A stretch of DNA of 40,786 nucleotides, from contig JADFZT010000041.1 in assembly GCA_015232395.1 (NCBI GenBank), forward strand, positions 1 through 40,786. The letters run 5' to 3'. A program made the translations under genes and the position numbers. The notes beneath the pieces are model-generated. The model worked only from the letters and a program-made list of their open reading frames with translations, made no database searches and had not been told where the DNA came from. Origin of the DNA: Magnetococcales bacterium (GTDB lineage: Bacteria; Pseudomonadota; Magnetococcia; Magnetococcales; JADFZT01). Every line of letters starts with the position of its first letter. Within the stretch, counting starts at the first letter, position 1. Below are positions 35,317 through 40,786 of the stretch, piece after piece.

Positions 35317-36117
35317 TTAGAGCAGATCCATCACCCGTTCGGAAGCTTGGTTGGCCTGGACCAGCAGGGCAATATTGGCTTGGGAGCGAATATCCTGGCT
35401 GGTTTTATCCAACATCGCCTGGGCCATATCGGCATCTTCCACCCGGGATTTGGCGGCGGTCAGGGCTTCAACGGTGCTGCCCAGGTTATTCAGGGTTGAT
35501 TCCAATCCCGACTGCACCGCGCCCAATTCGGATCGCGCCTGGGAGACGGTCTCCATGTCGGTTTCCAGAGAGGAGATGGCATTTTGTGCCCCAGCCTGGG
35601 TGGAAATATCTACCGAAGTGAAGGCATTGCTGAAATCCTGGAAGTTGATGGAGGTCACATCCCCTTCCCCGGTGCCTGTCTGGAGATTGACAGGGGTATT
35701 GGAAGCCAGTACGTCGATGCCATTAAAGTTGGTATCGGCGATGATGGAATCGATCTGTTCCTGGATCTGATTGGCTTCGGTCTGGAGCGCTTGGCGGTCG
35801 CTGTCATTCAGGGTGGCGTTGGCCGACTGAATGGCCAACTCCTGAAGGCGTACCTGACCATCCTGGATTTGGGCAAGCCCGGCATCGGCCACCTGGACCA
35901 TGGAGACGCCGTCGTTGGCATTTTGGATGGCTTGATTGTAGCCCCGCACCTGGGTGGAAAAACGGTCGGCGATGGCGAGCAGAGCCGCATTGTCCTGGGC
36001 TTGATCTACCTTGAGACCGGTGGAGAGCTTTTGGAAGGTCTCATTCAGGGATTTTTGCACCTGGCTGGTGGAATGAATGAGCCCCTGGCTTGCAGAATTT
36101 TGAATGGTAATGGCCAT
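35317..36117 (-). CDS. fliC: Flagellin
   Basis: A 266-aa filament protein. The N-terminal D0/D1 helices (SLNETFQKLSTGLKVDQAQD, AIADRFSTQVRGYNQAIQNA) and the C-terminal helices (MAQAMLDKTSQDIRSQANIA to the end) are clear. The middle (about 130-190) is very short, so the outer D2/D3 domains are almost absent: a compact, core-type flagellin. Like other flagellins it would be exported by the flagellar type III apparatus without a signal peptide. GAGG lies 8 nt before the ATG. A sigma-28-like promoter lies about 130 bp upstream, and a terminator follows. It stands alone here. Confidence 0.95.
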   Translation of the reverse strand: MAITIQNSASQGLIHSTSQVQKSLNETFQKLSTGLKVDQAQDNAALLAIADRFSTQVRGYNQAIQNANDGVSMVQVADAGLAQIQDGQVRLQELAIQSANATLNDSDRQALQTEANQIQEQIDSIIADTNFNGIDVLASNTPVNLQTGTGEGDVTSINFQDFSNAFTSVDISTQAGAQNAISSLETDMETVSQARSELGAVQSGLESTLNNLGSTVEALTAAKSRVEDADMAQAMLDKTSQDIRSQANIALLVQANQASERVMDLL

Positions 36118-36248
36118 GACCTAACCTCTGTTGGGTTTTTGGTTATTTGAGTGAATGCCACATAGAGCAGAACACGCATTGCCCCTTTAGCATAACACAC
36201 TACCAAAGGCCACTGGGGAAGTCTACAAAAATATTTCCCTCTCTCTCC

Positions 36249-36276
36249 TTATCGTCCAGCCCCACCAAGACCTTTA
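36249..36276 (-). promoter_or_regulatory. Sigma-28 (FliA)-type promoter of the flagellin gene
   Basis: On the minus strand TAAAGGTC, 12 bp, GACGATAA closely matches the flagellar consensus TAAAGTTT-N11-GCCGATAA, with the spacer one base longer. It points at the flagellin gene, leaving a leader of about 120 nt. Confidence 0.55.
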
Positions 36277-36670
36277 GAAAAAAATCACCTTTTTTGAAAA
36301 AAAATGCACCACAAACACAATCAAAGACACAATATCGACGTTTATCGCTGTTTTTGTTGAACTTTTAAAACATCATCCTCCAGGAAAATTATTTCGAAAC
36401 ACCCCAAAATCCACCGATATGAACAACCATCTCCGAATTTTAAGGATTAAGATGACCCGGTTTGGAGGCTTGATCAAAATTTGGCACCAGCCAGGACAAA
36501 CAATGAGCAAAAGGCCGTGACGACTCACCCCTTCAGAAGAAACGGTGGCAGGCAGAAAAAACCTCCCCCTTGATCCAAGACTTCAGATGACCACCCCCCA
36601 GGCAAGCGGATGGATTGCTCAGGAAATGGAGAAAACAAAGAGACCGCGAAAACCATTGCAGATCAAACAC

Positions 36671-36706
36671 AAAAGCCTCCGACCCTTGATTGGATCGGAG
36701 GCTTTT
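36671..36706. terminator. Bidirectional terminator-like hairpin after the hemerythrin gene
   Basis: AAAAGCCTCCGA (36671-36682) pairs perfectly with TCGGAGGCTTTT (36695-36706), giving a 12-bp stem with A/T tails on both strands. It lies about 50 bp after the stop of the leftward thiO-hemerythrin operon. Confidence 0.75.
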
Positions 36707-36756
36707 GATTGATCAACAAAAGAGTGCTCAGGTAGTGAACATGCGCCACCAACCCA

Positions 36757-37203
36757 TCAACGAACCCCCTTCTCAATGAAAAAATCGCGGTATTGAAAGT
36801 CATGGCGGTTGATGTGATCGAAAAGCCACGTCCACATCACTTTGCTGTATTTGACCAGGGATTTATGGTTGCGATCATCGATGTCTGCAGCAAAAGAAGC
36901 CAGCTGCTTTTTAAACTTTCCATGCTCCTTTTTTTGCCCTTCCAGACCGGGATAACCATGCTCGGTCAACATCTTTTCCTCATGGTCGAAATGTTCTACC
37001 ACAAACCGCTTCATACGTCCCACCAGCGCTTGCAAATGCCGCCAGTCAGCCACCTCTGGCGCCCCCCCATCCAGCTTTTCCACCACCTGGGCATACTCCA
37101 CCACATAGCTCGCCAAGCGCAGATGTTGTTTGTTGAATTCGGCGACACCCACATCCTTCAGCAAGCAGGTATCATCGGGGGAACCCCCAGTACGGCTGGT
37201 CAT
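36757..37203 (-). CDS. Bacteriohemerythrin with one substituted iron ligand
   Basis: A 148-aa four-helix diiron O2-binding protein. By alignment to the classic ligand set, H27, H71, E75 (HFDHE), H94, H130 and D135 (HINRHD) are present. The position of the first His in the HxxxH motif is Gln (Q90 in QKKEH). Spacing fits (19 residues from H71 to Q90), so this is a real substitution, not a misaligned motif. O2 binding may be altered. It starts 6 bp after the thiO stop, so it is in that operon. Bacterial members are tied to oxygen sensing or delivery. Confidence 0.92.
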   Translation of the reverse strand: MTSRTGGSPDDTCLLKDVGVAEFNKQHLRLASYVVEYAQVVEKLDGGAPEVADWRHLQALVGRMKRFVVEHFDHEEKMLTEHGYPGLEGQKKEHGKFKKQLASFAADIDDRNHKSLVKYSKVMWTWLFDHINRHDFQYRDFFIEKGVR

Positions 37204-37209
37204 GTTCGG

Positions 37210-38367
37210 TTATCCTTTCCTTTTGCGTTGATTCCATTTCCGGGAAGCAGGTCGGCTTCTTCCGCTGTTGGACACTGTAACGGGGGAAAAGTTTGAAATA
37301 TTCGGGCCAGCCGCTTTCCCCAAAGCCAAATTGCATATGACCTGGGCCGTGATCGGCGTCAGCAAAATCCCATTGCGGAAATGACCGGTGGCAAAATAGA
37401 GTCCCTGATAAGGCCCCTCACCCAAAATCGGCTCCCCATCTCCCGTAGCAGGCCGCAGCCCGGCCCAGGTATCCACAAGCCGCGCATTTTTAAGGCCTGG
37501 CACCAGATCCAGCGCCATCTGACTCACCCGGGCAAGCCCTTCGGTGGTGACCGCCTTGTCATATCCCCGATCCTCCAGGGTGGAGCCCATCAACACCCGA
37601 CCATCCGCCCGGGGTACGATATAGCCGTTAAAGCCATACACCACATGACGAAAAAGCGGGGGGCGGGTTTCCACCTGGATAATCTGCCCGGACATGGGCT
37701 TGACCACAGTCCGCAAGGGGGGAAGCCCGGTCAATCCTGAAGACCAGGCGCCACCAGCCACCACCACCCGTTCCGCAGCCATGGGGCCCTCGTCGGTCTC
37801 CACCCCCACCACCCGATCCCCCTGGGACAGAATACCCCGCACCCGCACACCGGTTTTAAAAATACCACCCAGTTTCGCCACGCCTGCTGCCAAGGCTCGG
37901 GAAAGGGCCACCGGATCCACCTGATGATCGTCCGGATAAAAGTTGGCTCCGAGAATGTCCGGACTCAAGGCGGGCTCCAGTTTGCGGGCAGATTCTCGAT
38001 CAAGCACCTCCACTTCCAGCCCCCGCTCGGTCATCCATTCCGCACGCCCCGCCGTCATGCGCCCCTCAGCCGGATCCAGAGCCACCTCCAACACCCCGGA
38101 ATCCTCATACCCCACAGAGATACCGGTCAACTCTTCAAGCTCCCGGGCATACTCCCGAAAAAGCCCTCTGCTGGCCAAACAAAGTTCCTGAAAGGCCCCT
38201 CCCCCGGAAACCTCCGATTGCGCCCCCAAAATGCCCGCAGCTGCTGCTGAAGACTCCGCCCCAGGCAAAGCCCGCTCCAATAGAGTCACCTGAAATCCCG
38301 CCTCCAGCAAGCGAAGGCCGCAGGCACACCCCATCACCCCGGCACCAATAATCACAATGTGTTCCAA
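37210..38367 (-). CDS. thiO: Glycine oxidase, thiamine pathway
   Basis: A 385-aa FAD-dependent amine oxidase of the DAO family. It has the N-terminal Rossmann motif IIGAGVMGCACG, then SSAAAAGIL and the C-terminal GLRPATGDGEPILG...GHFRNGILLTP stretch typical of ThiO. The reaction is glycine + O2 to iminoglycine (for the thiazole ring of thiamine) and H2O2. The start is TTG, with GAGGAG 8 nt upstream. No thiS/thiG neighbour is seen. The last 15-20 residues are basic (SRPASRKWNQRKRKG) and not part of the fold. Confidence 0.9.
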   Translation of the reverse strand: MEHIVIIGAGVMGCACGLRLLEAGFQVTLLERALPGAESSAAAAGILGAQSEVSGGGAFQELCLASRGLFREYARELEELTGISVGYEDSGVLEVALDPAEGRMTAGRAEWMTERGLEVEVLDRESARKLEPALSPDILGANFYPDDHQVDPVALSRALAAGVAKLGGIFKTGVRVRGILSQGDRVVGVETDEGPMAAERVVVAGGAWSSGLTGLPPLRTVVKPMSGQIIQVETRPPLFRHVVYGFNGYIVPRADGRVLMGSTLEDRGYDKAVTTEGLARVSQMALDLVPGLKNARLVDTWAGLRPATGDGEPILGEGPYQGLYFATGHFRNGILLTPITAQVICNLALGKAAGPNISNFSPVTVSNSGRSRPASRKWNQRKRKG

Positions 38368-38407
38368 CAGTCCATCTCCTCAAATGCGAAAAAGCGATCC
38401 CTTTAAA

Positions 38408-39517
38408 TCAATCCCAAGACAGGTCAACCCCAAGACAGGTCAATCCCAACTTGCGCTCCTGATCATAACCCTGCCATTTTTGTTCCGGAACTGAGCCTGG
38501 ATCCAGGACACGAAAGCCACAGCTCTGAAAAAAATCGACCACCTGAGGGGATCGGGTGCAGGCAAAAAGAGTCTTCAATCCCCTGCGCCGACCATCCCGT
38601 TTGATCCGAAAAACCAACTGCCGACCCACCCCCTCCCCCTGAAAACGCCCCAGGGTGATCAACGAAACCAATTCACCTACGTTGACGTCTGCATAAGGCG
38701 CGGTCAACAGACCACACACACCCGCCAAATGGTCGTCACCAAAAAAAGCGCCATACCCCCCAGTCAGCACGTCCAGCATTTCACTCTGGTTACGGGGAAG
38801 CAAATATCCCGCCACCTCACCCCGTTGCATAATCGCCGCCATCTCGCTGAAATCGTCAAACCCCAACCGCCGCACCCGGCAATAATGGTGTTTTGAAAAA
38901 AACGTTCCACACCCTTCAAATGTAAAAAGCTCCCGGGAAACATCCTCCAACCGACAGAGACTGATCCCCCCCGCCCCGTGGGTCAGTAAATTTTGAATAA
39001 AAGCCAGAAGCAGCCCCCGACGGTTTTGGGGGGCCTCCTCGACCAGGGGGGAGAGTTGGCGGGCATTCACATAACTGATCACCTGCCGCCCCGGCGCCTC
39101 TTTGAGCCCCCCTTCGGGATCCATGACCAACAGACGGGAGAGACGCAAGGGGGCAATACGACGAGAAACAGCTGACAAAAATTCACTGTAATCAGCCTCC
39201 CGAAGCCCCATTCCCAAAAAAGGACGGCGGCTTTCCCACAACGCCCCAAACAGAGCAGGCCCCTCGCACTCCTGGTGCAACCAGCTGTCGGAAGCCATCA
39301 AACCGGAGAGCCCTGATTTCAGGCGTTGAGCCGCTTGCCCCACATCCTGAAAAAGAATCAGCCCATGCACCCCCGCAGATGCAAGCTCTTGAAGTCCAAG
39401 GGTAAATTTTTGCAAGGAGCGGTTTTCAAGATGGTCGGAGGCAGGCAAGATGAAAGTCAGGGTGGTTCCCTGAAACGCCTTCAAAAAAAAGTTTTTTTCC
39501 AAAAGGCCGGGATCCAT
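38408..39517 (-). CDS. N-acetylglutamate-synthase-like protein (ArgA type)
   Basis: A 369-aa protein in two parts. The N-terminal part (about 1-215) resembles an amino-acid-kinase fold but lacks the usual nucleotide-binding Gly motifs. It leads to LTHGAGGISLCRLEDVSRELFTFEGCGTFF, close in pattern to the linker of classic N-acetylglutamate synthases. The C-terminal GNAT domain (about 220-369) has the acetyl-CoA loop FQGEGVGRQL and TRSPQVVDFFQSCGF. Likely role: first step of arginine synthesis, or a related acetyltransferase. AGGA precedes the ATG. A 16-bp tandem duplication lies within its last 13 codons. The thiO start is 40 bp downstream. Confidence 0.7.
   Translation of the reverse strand: MDPGLLEKNFFLKAFQGTTLTFILPASDHLENRSLQKFTLGLQELASAGVHGLILFQDVGQAAQRLKSGLSGLMASDSWLHQECEGPALFGALWESRRPFLGMGLREADYSEFLSAVSRRIAPLRLSRLLVMDPEGGLKEAPGRQVISYVNARQLSPLVEEAPQNRRGLLLAFIQNLLTHGAGGISLCRLEDVSRELFTFEGCGTFFSKHHYCRVRRLGFDDFSEMAAIMQRGEVAGYLLPRNQSEMLDVLTGGYGAFFGDDHLAGVCGLLTAPYADVNVGELVSLITLGRFQGEGVGRQLVFRIKRDGRRRGLKTLFACTRSPQVVDFFQSCGFRVLDPGSVPEQKWQGYDQERKLGLTCLGVDLSWD
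38413..38444. repeat. 16-bp tandem duplication at the ArgA-like 3' end
   Basis: Two units, 38413-38428 and 38429-38444, of CCCAAGACAGGTCAA(C/T) plus a partial third copy (CCCAAC). Sixteen is not a multiple of three, so each copy is read in a different frame and the duplication changes the C-terminal residues. Confidence 0.7.
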
Positions 39518-39551
39518 AATCCTAATTGGCGACAGTCGCCCTCAATTGAAT

Positions 39552-39586
39552 AAAAAAAAACGCCCGGGACCGGAGTCCCGAGCGTT
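39552..39586 (-). terminator. Cold-shock gene terminator
   Basis: AACGCTCGGGAC / GTCCCGGGCGTT form a 12-bp stem (one mismatch) with a 4-base loop, followed by a total run of nine T on the minus strand (39552-39560). A classic strong rho-independent terminator. Confidence 0.92.
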
Positions 39587-39622
39587 ATTTACAGAAGATT
39601 TTTCGAATGGAATTCGAAATCT

Positions 39623-39835
39623 TCAGGCAACCTGTACGTTGGCTGCTTGCAAGCCTTTTTGGCCGCGGACAACCTCGAAGGTGACCTTTTGTCCCTCATC
39701 AAGGGATTTAAAGCCGGTAGCCTGGATGGCGGAGAAGTGCACGAACACATCTTCGCTGCCATCATCGGGCGCGATGAACCCGAATCCCTTGGAGTTGTTG
39801 AACCACTTCACTGTACCTTGCACTGGCTGAGACAT
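39623..39835 (-). CDS. Cold-shock domain protein (CspA family)
   Basis: A 70-aa single-domain RNA/DNA chaperone. RNP-1 is KGFGFI and RNP-2 is VFVHF, in the order and spacing of the family, with [17 protein letters not shown] at the start. Two adjacent ATGs exist (39838 and 39835). AGGAG sits 4 nt before the first and 7 nt before the second, so I chose 39835. A promoter-like site at 39944-39973 would give a leader of about 100 nt, fitting the long untranslated leaders of csp genes. Confidence 0.93.
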   Translation of the reverse strand: MSQPVQGTVKWFNNSKGFGFIAPDDGSEDVFVHFSAIQATGFKSLDEGQKVTFEVVRGQKGLQAANVQVA

Positions 39836-39943
39836 CATCTTACTCCTAATTTGAAACCTGAAGACTTCGCTTCCGTAGTTGGATAGTAGGTGAGGCCCCC
39901 CCCGATTCTGGCAAAAGCCTCTTCTCCATCCCTAAAGAGCCGC

Positions 39944-39973
39944 ACATTAAACCGAAAAACTGAAAAAATGCAA
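39944..39973 (-). promoter_or_regulatory. Cold-shock gene promoter candidate
   Basis: On the minus strand TTGCAT (-35), 18 bp, TAATGT (-10). It lies in the 165-bp gap between the csp gene and the rightward ATPase gene. The match is fair; the long T-rich spacer makes it tentative. Confidence 0.4.
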
Positions 39974-40004
39974 GGAAATTTTTCCTGACAACACAAAAAA
40001 TGGG

Positions 40005-40786
40005 ATGAATATGGACAGACTAAGCAGGTTACTCTCCGAGATGGAAGGCCGTGGCTACAAAGCGTACAAAGGGCTGGAAGGACGCTTCACTTTTTCGGAT
40101 CACCTTCTCGTCGTCGATCATGTCCAAGGCGACCCCTTTGCCGACCCCTCTCGAATGCGTCTTCTGGTCTCTGGAGATCAGGCCTGTTTCCCTGAAAACA
40201 TGCGCTCCCCGGCCATCCGCCGCATCGCCCTGGAAGATTATTTGGCTCGGAGGGTCGCCACCGCCATTGCCACCCACGTCAAAGGACGGCGGGGAAGCGG
40301 GAAAAGCGGCCAGGTCTCCATTTCGGTAAACGGGCAGCAGGTGCTGGTACGTAATGCCATTCGGGTTCACCCCGATGGCAGCGTGGAAGCCCGCATCCGG
40401 GTGGGACTCCCCGCAGCGGGTAGAAGAGTGCTGGCCCGCCAGGCCGAAGCGATGCTCTTTGAGGAACTGCCCAAAGTGGCCCGGGAAAGCCTCTATTTCG
40501 ACCGCACACCGGCAGATGCCTTAACCCAACATATCCACACCATCGAAGACCAAGACCACCTCCGAACTCTTCTGGAGGAAAAAAATCTCATCGCCTTCAT
40601 CGCTGACGACTCTCTCCTGCCCCGATCCAGCGGTATCGACGACCGCCCCATGCTCCAAGGAGCTACCCCCTTTTCAACCCCCGAAACCCTCGCCCAGGAG
40701 TTCACCCTCCCCCATGCCGGAGTCATTCGGGGCATGGGCATCCCCAAAGGAGTCACCCGTCATCCCCTGGTGGCGTTGGATCGCCG
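40005..40786 (+). CDS. ABC-class ATPase (COG3044-like), partial at right edge
   Basis: An open frame of 260 codons runs to the window end without a stop. It starts ATG AAT ATG (40005; second ATG 40011). The translation matches the N-terminal part of the predicted 'ATPase of the ABC class' family: GRGYKAYKGLEGRF, VVDHVQGDPFADPSR, FPENMRSPAIRRIALEDYL, GSGKSGQVSI, VEARIRVGLPAAGRR, TIEDQDHLR, LPRSSGIDDRP and HAGVIRGMGIPKGVT. The function of the family is not established; RNA or nucleotide-dependent roles have been suggested. The expected P-loop lead-in after GVT is not found in the last ~35 bases. Divergent from the csp gene. Confidence 0.85.
   Translation, partial: MNMDRLSRLLSEMEGRGYKAYKGLEGRFTFSDHLLVVDHVQGDPFADPSRMRLLVSGDQACFPENMRSPAIRRIALEDYLARRVATAIATHVKGRRGSGKSGQVSISVNGQQVLVRNAIRVHPDGSVEARIRVGLPAAGRRVLARQAEAMLFEELPKVARESLYFDRTPADALTQHIHTIEDQDHLRTLLEEKNLIAFIADDSLLPRSSGIDDRPMLQGATPFSTPETLAQEFTLPHAGVIRGMGIPKGVTRHPLVALDR

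Larger units (their letters stand above)
36118..36756. other. Gene-free stretch: flagellin leader and terminator region
   Basis: About 640 bp without a gene. It contains the flagellin 5' region and promoter-like site (36249-36276), a low-complexity A/T-rich zone (36270-36370) and the hairpin after the hemerythrin gene. Nothing else was recognised. Confidence 0.5.

Noticed and set aside
1-40786. Magnetosome (mam/mms) genes.
   Set aside because: Searched by eye for membrane proteins and proteases of that set; the protease here lacks PDZ domains and no other member is seen, so no claim is made.

Overview
The window looks like a chromosomal segment of a proteobacterium with an outer membrane, flagella and c-di-GMP signalling. 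The 5' end of the 16S gene (alphaproteobacteria-like start), the many PEGA-kinase, FecR, CsgG-like and TPR envelope proteins, the compact flagellin, the bacteriohemerythrin and the GGDEF proteins fit a Magnetococcales-type (magnetotactic coccus) lineage. This is an inference: no magnetosome gene is visible, and only about 220 nt of 16S can be read. No tRNA, CRISPR array, integrase or complete insertion sequence was seen.

Left edge (1-600): start of an rRNA operon read leftward. It has a well-formed promoter, an A/T-rich upstream stretch, three tandem leader hairpins with a shared loop sequence, a boxA and the 5' end of 16S. Housekeeping block (584-8815): ccsA/ypjD-like, ispD-ispF (overlapping stop and start), a PilZ protein, pepA-holC (leftward), the lipopolysaccharide exporter pair lptF-lptG, and miaA.

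Envelope and signalling block (8997-28216), all on the + strand. It opens with a 1351-aa membrane protein: predicted pseudokinase, transmembrane helix, PEGA domain, six 48-aa repeats, and a C-terminal sulfatase-modifying-factor (FGE) fold that looks like a diversity-generating-retroelement target. A small membrane protein and mutS follow. Next comes a TPR/beta-barrel outer-membrane protein resembling Slam/DUF560 (type 11 secretion) proteins, then a FecR-TPR-CsgG protein and an exported protein with calcium-binding-like motifs and a possible C-terminal TbpB-like barrel. The CsgG-type module appears to be split between these last two genes at an overlapping stop/start. Then come a trypsin-like protease with TPRs, an active-looking Ser/Thr kinase with a PEGA tail, a redoxin-TPR-CsgG protein, a CsgG-TPR protein and a gamma-carbonic-anhydrase-like protein. 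Nearly all are exported or membrane-anchored, so I read the block as an envelope-sensing and surface-display region. This is the most novel part of the window.

Right part (28216-40786): a 243-bp MITE-like element; a DUF2892 protein; a VOC-fold protein; a REC-PAS-GGDEF protein; an asparagine synthetase; a second GGDEF protein; a dispersed inverted repeat that encodes a known spurious peptide; a flagellin with a sigma-28-like promoter; a bacteriohemerythrin in an operon with thiO; an N-acetylglutamate-synthase-like protein; a cold-shock protein with a strong terminator; and, running off the right edge, an ABC-class ATPase whose last ~35 bases do not match the expected P-loop lead-in.
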